Part shown: positions 8,008-19,819 of the stretch, piece after piece
Numbering within the stretch: the stretch's first letter is position 1
How the letters are laid out: each line of letters begins with the position of its first letter
Source: Anisus vortex
Taxonomy: Eukaryota > Mollusca > Gastropoda > Planorbidae
Assembly (NCBI GenBank): GCA_949126835.1
Contig: CASBPS010000170.1
Span: 62,001 to 126,000, forward strand
DNA: 64,000 nt
Reading direction: 5' to 3'
Made by a program: the position numbers and the translations under genes
Notes under the pieces: model-generated
Told to the model about the DNA's origin: nothing
The model's input: only the letters and a program-made list of their open reading frames with translations
The model's database searches: none

Positions 8008-10292
8008 GCCAAAACAAGAAATCTGCTATTCAAGTCGTTGTACCAAAAGCCAAAACCACAAATCTGCTTTTGTACGGCCAGAAAAGGAGCCAAAACCACA
8101 AATCTGCTGTTTTAAGGCCAAAAGAGAAGCAAAAACCAGAAATCTGCTATTCAAGTCGTTGTACGGACTGTGGAAACGCCAAAACCACAAATCTGCTTTT
8201 GTACGGCCAGTAGAGAAGCCAAAAACACAAATCTGCTGTTTTACGGTTAGAAAAGAAGCCAAAACAAGAAATCTGCTATTCAAGTCGTTGTACGGATTGT
8301 GGAAAAGCCAAAACTACAAATCTGCTTTTGTACGGCCAGAATAGGAGCCAAAACCAGAAATCTGCTTTTCAAGTCGTTGTACGGTTTCTGGAGAAGCCAA
8401 AACCACAAATCTGCTTTTGTACGGCCAGTAGAGTAGCCAAAACCACAAATCTGCTGTATTACGGCGAAAAGAGAAGCCAAAACCACAAATCTGCTATTCA
8501 AGTCGTTGTACGGCCAGAACAGAAGCACCATTACCACAAATCTGCTAGTCAAGTCGTTGTACGGTTTGTGGAGAAGCCAAAACAACAAATCTGCTTTTTA
8601 AGTCCTTGTACGGCCAGAAAAGAAGCCAAAACTAGAAATCTGCTATTCAAGTCGTTGTACGGCCAGAACAGAAGCACCATTAGCACAAATCTGCTAGTCA
8701 AGTCGTTGTACGGTTTGTGGAGAAGCCAAAACAACAAATCTGCTTTTTAAGTCCTTGTACGGCCAGAAAAGAAGCCAAAACTAGAAATCTGCTATTCAAG
8801 TCGTCGTACGGTTTGTGGAGAGAGCCAAAACCATAAATCTGTTTTTGTACGGCCAGAAAAGGAGCCAAAACCGGAAATCTGCTTTTCAAGTCTTTGTACG
8901 GTTTCTGGAGAAGCCAAAACCACAAATCTGCTTTTGTACGGCCAGTAGAGAAGCCAAAACCACAAATCTGCTGTATTACGGCGAAAAGAGAAGCCAAAAC
9001 CACAAATCTGCTATTCAAGTCGTTGTACGGCCAGAACAGAAGCACCATTACCACAAATCTGCTAGTCAAGTCGTTGTACGGTTTGTGGAGAAGCCAAAAC
9101 AACAAATCTGCTTTTTAAGTCCTTGTACGGCCAGAAAAGAAGCCAAAACTAGAAATCTGCTATTCAAGTCGTTGTACGGTTTGTGGAGAGAGCCAAAACC
9201 ATATATCTGTTTTTGTACGGCCAGAAAAGGAGCCAAAACCTGAAATCTGCTTTTCAAGTCTTTGTACGGTTTCTGGAGAAGCCAAAACCACAAATCTGCT
9301 TTTGTACGGCCAGTAGAGAAGCCAAAACCACAAATCTGCTGTATTACGGCGAAAAGAGAAGCCAAAACCACAAATCTGCTATTCAAGTCGTTGTACGGCC
9401 AGAACAGAAGCACCATTACCACAAATCTGCTAGTCAAGTCGTTGTACGGTTTGTTGAGAAGCCAAAACAACAAATCTGCTTTTTAAGTCCTTGTACGGCC
9501 AGAAAAGAAGCCAAAACTAGAAATCTGCTATTCAAGTCGTTGTACGGTTTGTGGAGAGAGCCAAAACCATAAATCTGCTGTGTTACGGCCAAAAGAGAAG
9601 CTAAAACCACAAATCTTCTTGTCAAGTCGTTGGACGGCCAGAAAAGAAGCCAAAACAAGAAATCTGCTATTCAAGTCGTTGTACGGATTGTGGAAAAGCC
9701 AAAACCACAAATCTGCTTTTGTACGGCCAGAAAAGGAGCCAAAACCAGAAATCTGCTATTCAAGTCGTTGTAGGGTTTGTGGAGAGAGCCAAAACCATAA
9801 ATCTGCTGTGTTACGGCCAAAAGAGAAGCTAAAACCACAAATCTTCTTGTCAAGTCGTTGGACGGCCAGAAAAGAAGCCAAAACAAGAAATCTGCTATTC
9901 AAGTCGTTGTACGGATTGTGGAAAAGCCAAAACCACAAATCTGCTTTTGTACGGCCAGAAAAGGAGCCAAAACCAGAAATCTGCTTTTCAAGTCGTTGTA
10001 CGGTTTCTGGAGAAGCCAAAACCACAAATCTGCTGTATTTGGCGAAAAGAGAAGCTAAAACCACAAATCTGCTATTCAAGTCGTTGTACGGCCAGAACAG
10101 AAGCACCATTACCACAAATCTGCTAGTCAAGTCGTTGTATGGTTTGTTGAGAAGCCAAAACAACCAATCTGCTTTTTAAGTCCTTGTACGGCCAGAAAAC
10201 AAGCCAAAACTAGAAATCTGCTATTCAAGTCGTTGTACGGTTTATGGAGAGAGCCAAAACCATAAATCTGCTGTTTTACGGCCAGAAAAGAA
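8008..10292. repeat. Superunit 5 (2285 bp): A816 + B + B + C + T505
   Basis: Complete A, two B copies, C and T. The section from about 9488 matches 3427 onward at an offset of 6061 bp; one substitution (GTAGGG for GTACGG near 9772) is private. Confidence 0.88.
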
Positions 10293-12022
10293 GCCAAAAC
10301 AAGAAATCTGCTATTCAAGTCGTTGTACCAAAAGCCAAAACCACAAATCTGCTTTTGTACGGCCAGAAAAGGAGCCAAAACCACAAATCTGCTGTTTTAT
10401 GGCCAAAAGAGAAGCAAAAACCAGAAATCTGCTATTCAAGTCGTTGTACGGACTGTGGAAACGCCAAAACCACAAATCTGCTTTTGTACGGCCAGAATAG
10501 GAGCCAAAACCAGAAATCTGCTTTTCAAGTCGTTGTACGGTTTCTGGAGAAGCCAAAACCACAAATCTGCTTTTGTACGGCCAGTAGAGTAGCCAAAACC
10601 ACAAATCTGCTGTATTACGGCGAAAAGAGAAGCCAAAACCACAAATCTGCTATTCAAGTCGTTGTACGGCCAGAACAGAAGCACCATTACCACAAATCTG
10701 CTAGTCAAGTCATTGTACGGTTTGTGGAGAAGCCAAAACAACAAATTTGCTTTTTAAGTCCTTGTACGGCCAGAAAAGAAGCCAAAACTAGAAATCTGCT
10801 ATTCAAGTCGTCGTACGGTTTGTGGAGAGAGCCAAAACCATAAATCTGTTTTTGTACGGCCAGAAAAGGAGCCAAAACCGGAAATCTGCTTTTCAAGTCT
10901 TTGTACGGTTTCTGGAGAAGCCAAAACCACAAATCTGCTTTTGTACGGCCAGTAGAGAAGCCAAAACCACAAATCTGCTGTATTACGGCGAAAAGAGAAG
11001 CCAAAACCACAAATCTGCTATTCAAGTCGTTGTACGGCCAGAACAGAAGCACCATTACCACAAATCTGCTAGTCAAGTCGTTTTACGGTTTGTGGAGAAG
11101 CCAAAACAACAAATCTGCTTTTAAAGTCCTTGTACGGCCAGAAAAGAAGCCAAAACTAGAAATCTGCTATTCAAGTCGTTGTACGGTTTGTGGAGAGAGC
11201 CAAAACCATATATCTGTTTTTGTACGGCCAGAAAAGGAGCCAAAACCAGAAATCTGCTTTTCAAGTCTTTGTACGGTTTCTGGAGAAGCCAAAACCACAA
11301 ATCTGCTTTTGTACGGCCAGTAGAGAAGCCAAAACCACAAATCTGCTGTATTACGGCGAAAAGAGAAGCCAAAACCACAAATCTGCTATTCAAGTCGTTG
11401 TACGGCCAGAACAGAAGTACCATTACCACAAATCTGCTAGTCAAGTCGTTGTACGGTTTGTTGAGAAGCCAAAACAACAAATCTGCTTTTTAAGTCCTTG
11501 TACGGCCAGAAAAGAAGCCAAAACTAGAAATCTGCTATTCAAGTCGTTGTACGGTTTGTGGAGAGAGCCAAAACCATAAATCTGCTGTGTTACGGCCAAA
11601 AGATAAGCGAAAACCACAAATCTTCTTGTCAAGTCGTTGGACGGCCAGAAAAGAAGCCAAAACAAGAAATCTGCTATTCAAGTCGTTGTACGGATTGTGG
11701 AAAAGCCAAAACCACAAATCTGTTTTTGTACGTCTAGTAGAGAAGCCAAAACCACAAATCTGCTGTATTTGGCGAAAAGAGAAGCTAAAACCACAAATCT
11801 GCTATTCAAGTCGTTGTACGGCCAGAACAGAAGCACTATAACCACAAATCTGCTAGTCAAGTCGTTGTACGGTTTGTTGAGAAGCCAAAACAACCAATCT
11901 GCTTTTTAAGTCCTTGTACGGCCAGAAAACAAGCCAAAACTAGAAATCTGCTATTCAAGTCGTTGTACGGTTTATGGAGAGAGCCAAAACCATAAATCTG
12001 CTGTTTTACGGCCAGAAAAGAA
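9488..12022. repeat. Segmental duplication, right copy with 1957-bp internal loss
   Basis: Composite of the superunit 3 start and superunit 4 end, joined inside the monomer at 10781. Shares private variants with both sources. Confidence 0.78.
10293..12022. repeat. Superunit 6 (1730 bp): A538 + B + B + T456
   Basis: Shares superunit 3's private changes at its start and superunit 4's at its end, so it is a composite of the two with about 1957 bp lost between them. T also lacks two monomers (89 bp). Confidence 0.87.
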
Positions 12023-13850
12023 GCCAAAACAAGAAATCTGCTATTCAAGTCGTTGTACCAAAAGCCAAAACCACAAATCTGCTTTTGTACGGCCAGAAAA
12101 GGAGCCAAAACCACAAATCTGCTGTTTTAAGGCCAAAAGAGAAGCAAAAACCAGAAATCTGCTATTCAAGTCGTTGTACGGACTGTGGAAACGCCAAAAC
12201 CACAAATCTGCTTTTGTACGGCCAGTAGAGAAGCCAAAAACACAAATCTGCTGTTTTACGGTTAGAAAAGAAGCCAAAACAAGAAATCTGCTTTTCAAGT
12301 CGTTGTACGGATTGTGGAAAAGCCAAAACCACAAATCTGCTTTTGTACGGCCAGTAGAGTAGCCAAAACCACAAATCTGCTGTATTACGGCGAAAAGAGA
12401 AGCCAAAACCACAAATCTGCTATTCAAGTCGTTGTACGGCCAGAACAGAAGCACCATTACCATAAATCTGCTAGTCAAGTCGTTGTACGGTTTGTGGAGA
12501 AGCCAAAACAACAAATCTGCTTTTTAAGTCCTTGTACGGCCAGAAAAGAAGCCAAAACTAGAAATCTGCTATTCAAGTCGTTGTACGGCCAGAACAGAAG
12601 CACCATTAGCACAAATCTGCTAGTCAAGTCGTTGTACGGTTTGTGGAGAAGCCAAAACAACAAATCTGCTTTTTAAGTCCTTGTACGGCCAGAAAAGAAG
12701 CCAAAACTAGAAATCTGCTATTCAAGTCGTCGTACGGTTTGTGGAGAGAGCCAAAACCATATATCTGTTTTTGTACGGCCAGAAAAGGAGCCAAAACCAG
12801 AAATCTGCTTTTCAAGTCTTTGTACGGTTTCTGGAGAAGCCAAAACCACAAATCTGCTTTTGTACGGCCAGTAGAGAAGCCAAAACCACAAATCTGCTGT
12901 ATTACGGCGAAAAGAGAAGCCAAAACCACAAATCTGCTATTCAAGTCGTTGTACGGCCAGAACAGAAGCACCATTACCACAAATCTGCTAGTCAAGTCGT
13001 TGTACGGTTTGTTGAGAAGCCAAAACAACAAATCTGCTTTTTAAGTCCTTGTACGGCCAGAAAAGAAGCCAAAACTAGAAATCTGCTATTCAAGTCGTTG
13101 TACGGTTTGTGGAGAGAGCCAAAACCATAAATCTGCTGTGTTACGGCCAAAAGAGAAGCTAAAACCACAAATCTTCTTGTCAAGTCGTTGGACGGCCAGA
13201 AAAGAAGCCAAAACAAGAAATCTGCTATTCAAGTCGTTGTACGGATTGTGGAAAAGCCAAAACCACAAATCTGCTTTTGTACGGCCAGAAAAGGAGCCAA
13301 AACCAGAAATCTGCTATTCAAGTCGTTGTACGGTTTGTGGAGAGAGCCAAAACCATAAATCTGCTGTGTTACGGCCAAAAGAGAAGCTAAAACCACAAAT
13401 CTTCTTGTCAAGTCGTTGGACGGCCAGAAAAGAAGCCAAAACAAGAAATCTGCTATTCAAGTCGTTGTACGGATTGTGGAAAAGCCAAAACCACAAATCT
13501 GCTTTTGTACGGCCAGAAAAGGAGCCAAAACCAGAAATCTGCTTTTCAAGTCGTTGTACGGTTTCTGGAGAAGCCAAAACCACAAATCTGCTGTATTTGG
13601 CGAAAAGAGAAGCTAAAACCACAAATCTGCTATTCAAGTCGTTGTACGGCCAGAACAGAAGCACCATTACCACAAATCTGCTAATCAAGTCGTTGTACGG
13701 TTTGTTGAGAAGCCAAAACAACCAATCTGCTTTTTAAGTCCTTGTACGGCCAGAAAACAAGCCAAAACTAGAAATCTGCTATTCAAGTCGTTGTACGGTT
13801 TATGGAGAGAGCCAAAACCATAAATCTGCTGTTTTACGGCCAGAAAAGAA
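12023..13850. repeat. Superunit 7 (1828 bp): A727 + B + C + T505
   Basis: A lacks 89 bp (AATAGGA short monomer plus adjoining long monomer). T carries a private GCTAATCAAG near 13680. It has the same total as superunit 3 but a different composition, so the equal length is coincidental. Confidence 0.87.
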
Positions 13851-14616
13851 GCCAAAACAAGAAATCTGCTATTCAAGTCGTTGTACCAAAAGCCAAAACC
13901 ACAAATCTGCTTTTGTACGGCCAGAAAAGGAGCCAAAACCACAAATCTGCTGTTTTAAGGCCAAAAGAGAAGCAAAAACCAGAAATCTGCTATTCAAGTC
14001 GTTGTACGGACTGTGGAAACGCCAAAACCACAAATCTGCTTTTGTACGGCCAGTAGAGAAGCCAAAAACACAAATCTGCTGTTTTACGGTTAGAAAAGAA
14101 GCCAAAACAAGAAATCTGCTATTCAAGTCGTTGTACGGATTGTGGAAAAGCCAAAACCACAAATCTGCTTTTGTACGGCCAGAATAGGAGCCAAAACCAG
14201 AAATCTGCTTTTCAAGTCGTTGTACGGTTTCTGGAGAAGCCAAAACCACAAATCTGCTTTTGTACGGCCAGTAGAGTAGCCAAAACCACAAATCTGCTGT
14301 ATTACGGCGAAAAGAGAAGCCAAAACCACAAATCTGCTATTTAAGTCGTTGTACGGCCAGAACAGAAGCACCATTACCACAAATCTGCTAGTCAAGTCGT
14401 TGTACGGTTTGTGGAGAAGCCAAAACAACAAATCTGCTTTTTAAGTCCTTGTACGGCCAGAAAAGAAGCCAAAACTAGAAATCTGCTATTCAAGTCGTTG
14501 TACGGCCAGAACAGAAGCACCATTAGCACAAATCTGCTAGTCAAGTCGTTGTACGGTTTGTGGAGAAGCCAAAACAACAAATCTGCTTTTTAAGTCCTTG
14601 TACGGCCAGAAAAGAA
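13851..14616. repeat. Superunit 8 (766 bp): A module without its last monomer
   Basis: The first 17 monomers of A are followed directly by another marker monomer, giving two A modules in tandem. The next marker is a hybrid: its box has the CTAG of the usual last A monomer. Confidence 0.89.
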
Positions 14617-16208
14617 GCCAAAACTAGAAATCTGCTATTCAAGTCGTTGTACCAAAAGCCAAAACCACAAATCTGCTTTTGTACGGCCAGAAAAGGAGCC
14701 AAAACCACAAATCTGCTGTTTTAAGGCCAAAAGAGAAGCAAAAACCAGAAATCTGCTATTCAAGTCGTTGTACGGACTGTGGAAACGCCAAAACCACAAA
14801 TCTGCTTTTGTACGGCCAGTAGAGAAGCCAAAAACACAAATCTGCTGTTTTACGGTTAGAAAAGAAGCCAAAACAAGAAATCTGCTATTCCAGTGGTTGT
14901 ACGGATTGTGGAAAAGCCAAAACCACAAATCTGCTTTTGTACAGCCAGAATAGGAGCCAAAACCAGAAATCTGCTTTTCAAGTCGTTGTACGGTTTCTGG
15001 AGAAGCCAAAACCACAAATCTGCTTTTGTACGGCCAGTAGAGTAGCCAAAACCACAAATCTGCTGTATTACGGCGAAAAGAGAAGCCAAAACCACAAATC
15101 TGCTATTCAAGTCGTTGTACGGCCAGAACAGAAGCACCATTACCACAAATCTGCTAGTCAAGTCGTTGTACGGTTTGTGGAGAAGCCAAAACAACAAATC
15201 TGCTTTTTAAGTCCTTGTACGGCCAGAAAAGAAGCCAAAACTAGAAATCTGCTATTCAAGTCGTTGTACGGCCAGAACAGAAGCACCATTAGCACAAATC
15301 TGCTAGTCAAGTCGTTGTACGGTTTGTGGAGAAGCCAAAACAACAAATCTGCTTTTTAAGTCCTTGTACGGCCAGAAAAGAAGCCAAAACTAGAAATCTG
15401 CTATTCAAGTCGTCGTACGGTTTGTGGAGAGAGCCAAAACCATAAATCTGTTTTTGTACGGCCAGAAAAGGAGCCAAAACTGGAAATCTGCTTTTCAAGT
15501 CTTTGTACGGTTTCTGGAGAAGCCAAAACCACAAATCTGCTTTTGTACGGCCAGTAGAGAAGCCAAAACCACAAATCTGCTGTATTACGGCGAAAAGAGA
15601 AGCCAAAACCACAAATCTGCTATTTAAGTCGTTGTACGGCCAGAACAGAAGCACCATTACCACAAATCTGCTAGTCAAGTCGTTGTACGGTTTGTGGAGA
15701 AGCCAAAACAACAAATCTGCTTTTTAAGTCCTTGTACGGCCAGAAAAGAAGCCAAAACTAGAAATCTGCTATTCAAGTCGTTGTACGGTTTGTGGAGAGA
15801 GCCAAAACCATATATCTGTTTTTGTACGGCCAGAAAAGGAGCCAAAACCAGAAATCTGCTTTTCAAGTCTTTGTACGGTTTCTGGAGAAGCCAAAACCAC
15901 AAATCTGCTTTTGTACGGCCAGTAGAGAAGCCAAAACCACAAATCTGCTGTATTACGGCGAAAAGAGAAGCCAAAACCACAAATCTGCTATTCAAGTCGT
16001 TGTACGGCCAGAACAGAAGCACCATTACCACAAATCTGCTAGTCAAGTCGTTGTACGGTTTGTTGAGAAGCCAAAACAACCAATCTGCTTTTTAAGTCCT
16101 TGTACGGCCAGAAAACAAGCCAAAACTAGAAATCTGCTATTCAAGTCGTTGTACGGTTTATGGAGAGAGCCAAAACCATAAATCTGCTGTTTTACGGCCA
16201 GAAAAGAA
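14617..16208. repeat. Superunit 9 (1592 bp): A816 + B + B269 + end of T
   Basis: Starts with the hybrid marker monomer. After 269 bp of the second B, the sequence jumps into the last three monomers of T (139 bp). There is no C and no T start. Confidence 0.88.
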
Positions 16209-16974
16209 GCCAAAACAAGAAATCTGCTATTCAAGTCGTTGTACCAAAAGCCAAAACCACAAATCTGCTTTTGTACGGCCAGAAAAGGAGCCAAAACCAC
16301 AAATCTGCTGTTTTAAGGCCAAAAGAGAAGCAAAAACCAGAAATCTGCTATTCAAGTCGTTGTACGGACTGTGGAAACGCCAAAACCACAAATCTGCTTT
16401 TGTACGGCCAGTAGAGAAGCCAAAAACACAAATCTGCTGTTTTACGGTTAGAAAAGAAGCCAAAACAAGAAATCTGCTATTCAAGTCGTTGTACGGATTG
16501 TGGAAAAGCCAAAACCACAAATCTGCTTTTGTACGGCCAGAATAGGAGCCAAAACCAGAAATCTGCTTTTCAAGTCGTTGTACGGTTTCTGGAGAAGCCA
16601 AAACCACAAATCTGCTTTTGTACGGCCAGTAGAGTAGCCAAAACCACAAATCTGCTGTATTACGGCGAAAAGAGAAGCCAAAACCACAAATCTGCTATTT
16701 AAGTCGTTGTACGGCCAGAACAGAAGCACCATTACCACAAATCTGCTAGTCAAGTCGTTGTACGGTTTGTGGAGAAGCCAAAACAACAAATCTGCTTTTT
16801 AAGTCCTTGTACGGCCAGAAAAGAAGCCAAAACTAGAAATCTGCTATTCAAGTCGTTGTACGGCCAGAACAGAAGCACCATTAGCACAAATCTGCTAGTC
16901 AAGTCGTTGTACGGTTTGTGGAGAAGCCAAAACAACAAATCTGCTTTTTAAGTCCTTGTACGGCCAGAAAAGAA
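16209..16974. repeat. Superunit 10 (766 bp): second 766-bp A copy
   Basis: Matches superunit 8 at an offset of 2358 bp, including the private CTGCTATTTAAGTCG change (14338 and 16696). Confidence 0.89.
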
Positions 16975-19819
16975 GCCAAAACTAGAAATCTGCTATTCAA
17001 GTCGTTGTACCAAAAGCCAAAACCACAAATCTGCTTTTGTACGGCCAGAAAAGGAGCCAAAACCACAAATCTGCTGTTTTAAGGCCAAAAGAGAAGCAAA
17101 AACCAGAAATCTGCTATTCAAGTCGTTGTACGGACTGTGGAAACGCCAAAACCACAAATCTGCTTTTGTACGGCCAGTAGAGAAGCCAAAAACACAAATC
17201 TGCTGTTTTACGGTTAGAAAAGAAGCCAAAACAAGAAATCTGCTATTCAAGTCGTTGTACGGATTGTGGAAAAGCCAAAACCACAAATCTGCTTTTGTAC
17301 GGCCAGAATAGGAGCCAAAACCAGAAATCTGCTTTTCAAGTCGTTGTACGGTTTCTGGAGAAGCCAAAACCACAAATCTGCTTTTGTACGGCCAGTAGAG
17401 TAGCCAAAACCACAAATCTGCTGTATTACGGCGAAAAGAGAAGCCAAAACCACAAATCTGCTATTCAAGTCGTTGTACGGCCAGAACAGAAGCACCATTA
17501 CCACAAATCTGCTAGTCAAGTCGTTGTACGGTTTGTGGAGAAGCCAAAACAACAAATCTGCTTTTTAAGTCCTTGTACGGCCAGAAAAGAAGCCAAAACT
17601 AGAAATCTGCTATTCAAGTCGTTGTACGGCCAGAACAGAAGCACCATTAGCACAAATCTGCTAGTCAAGTCGTTGTACGGTTTGTGGAGAAGCCAAAACA
17701 ACAAATCTGCTTTTTAAGTCCTTGTACGGCCAGAAAAGAAGCCAAAACTAGAAATCTGCTATTCAAGTCGTCGTACGGTTTGTGGAGAGAGCCAAAACCA
17801 TAAATCTGTTTTTGTACGGCCAGAAAAGGAGCCAAAACCGGAAATCTGCTTTTTAAGTCTTTGTACGGTTTCTGGAGAAGCCAAAACCACAAATCTGCTT
17901 TTGTACGGCCAGTAGAGAAGCCAAAACCACAAATCTGCTGTATTACGGCGAAAAGAGAAGCCAAAACCACAAATCTGCTATTCAAGTCGTTGTACGGCCA
18001 GAACAGAAGCACCATTACCACAAATCTGCTAGTCAAGTCGTTGTACGGTTTGTGGAGAAGCCAAAACAACAAATCGGCTTTTTAAGTCCTTGTACGGCCA
18101 GAAAAGAAGCCAAAACTAGAAATCTGCTATTCAAGTCGTTGTACGGTTTGTGGAGAGAGCCAAAACCATATATCTGTTTTTGTACGGCCAGAAAAGGAGC
18201 CAAAACCAGAAATCTGCTTTTCAAGTCTTTGTACGGTTTCTGGAGAAGCCAAAACCACAAATCTGCTTTTGTACGGCCAGTAGAGAAGCCAAAACCACAA
18301 ATCTGCTGTATTACGGCGAAAAGAGAAGCCAAAACCACAAATCTGCTATTCAAGTCGTTGTACGGCCAGAACAGAAGCACCATTACCACAAATCTGCTAG
18401 TCAAGTCGTTGTACGGTTTGTTGAGAAGCCAAAACAACAAATCTGCTTTTTAAGTCCTTGTACGGCCAGAAAAGAAGCCAAAACTAGAAATCTGCTATTC
18501 AAGTCGTCGTACGGTTTGTGGAGAGAGCCAAAACCATAAATCTGCTGTGTTACGGCCAAAAGAGAAGCTAAAACCACAAATCTTCTCGTCAAGTCGTTGG
18601 ACGGCCAGAAAAGAAGCCAAAACAAGAAATCTGCTATTCAAGTCGTTGTACGGATTGTGGAAAAGCCAAAACCACAAATCTGCTTTTGTACGGCCAGAAA
18701 AGGAGCAAAAACCAGAAATCTGCTATTCAAGTCGTTGTACGGTTTGTGGAGAGAGCCAAAACCATAAATCTGCTGTGTTACGGCCAAAAGAGAAGCTAAA
18801 ACCACAAATCTTCTTGTCAAGTCGTTGGACGGCCAGAAAAGAAGCCAAAACAAGAAATCTGCTATTCAAGTCGTTGTACGGATTGTGGAAAAGCCAAAAC
18901 CACAAATCTGCTTTTGTACGGCCAGAAAAGGAGCCAAAACCAGAAATCTGCTTTTCAAGTCGTTGTACGGTTTCTGGAGAAGCCAAAACCACAAATCTGC
19001 TGTATTTGGCGAAAAGAGAAGCTAAAACCACAAATCTGCTATTCAAGTCGTTGTACGGCCAGAACAGAAGCACCATTACCACAAATCTGCTAGTCAAGTC
19101 GTTGTACGGTTTGTGGAGAAGCCAAAACCACAAATCTGCTTTTGTACGGCCAGTAGAGTAGCCAAAACCACAAATCTGCTGTATTACGGCGAAAAGAGAA
19201 GCCAAAACCACAAATCTGCTATTCAAGTCGTTGTACGGCCAGAACAGAAGCACCATTACCACAAATCTGCTAGTCAAGTCGTTGTACGGTTTGTGGAGAA
19301 GCCAAAACAACAAATCTGCTTTTTAAGTCCTTGTACGGCCAGAAAAGAAGCCAAAACTAGAAATCTGCTATTCAAGTCGTTGTACGGCCAGAACAGAAGC
19401 ACCATTAGCACAAATCTGCTAGTCAAGTCGTTGTACGGTTTGTGGAGAAGCCAAAACAACAAATCTGCTTTTTAAGTCCTTGTACGGCCAGAAAAGAAGC
19501 CAAAACTAGAAATCTGCTATTCAAGTCGTTGTACGGATTGTGGAAAAGCCAAAACCACAAATCTGCTTTTGTACGGCCAGAAAAGGAGCCAAAACCAGAA
19601 ATCTGCTTTTCAAGTCGTTGTACGGTTTCTGGAGAAGCCAAAACCACAAATCTGCTGTATTTGGCGAAAAGAGAAGCTAAAACCACAAATCTGCTATTCA
19701 AGTCGTTGTACGGCCAGAACAGAAGCACCATTACATCTGCTAGTCAAGTCGTTGTACGGTTTGTGGAGAAGCCAAAACAACAAATCTGCTTTTTAAGTCC
19801 TTGTACGGCCAGAAAAGAA
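16975..19819. repeat. Superunit 11 (2845 bp): A816 + B + B + C + mosaic
   Basis: Starts with a hybrid marker monomer. From 18755 the order is a mosaic: first eight T monomers, part of A (19121-19498), then a T fragment (19499-19819). The 51-bp monomer at 19725 is 5 bp short, the only clear multi-base loss I noticed that is not a whole monomer. Confidence 0.86.
19110..19134. other. Junction-spanning inverted repeat (TTTGTGG / CCACAAA)
   Basis: Perfect 7-bp arms with an 11-nt spacer, created where the mosaic joins a T-module tail to an A-module box. In most of the array TTTGTGG is followed by CAACAAA or CCATAAA, leaving one mismatch. Confidence 0.68.

Larger units (their letters stand above)
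13851..18430. repeat. 2358-bp tandem duplication
   Basis: 13851-16208 and 16209 onward share order, the 766-bp A doublets, and private variants such as CTATTTAAGTCG. Homology in phase continues to about 18430, where the first copy jumps to T and the second stays in B. Confidence 0.82.

Noticed and set aside
12023..13850. Superunits 3 and 7 as direct duplicates because both are 1828 bp
   Set aside because: Their compositions differ (A687+B+C+T545 against A727+B+C+T505); the equal length is coincidental.
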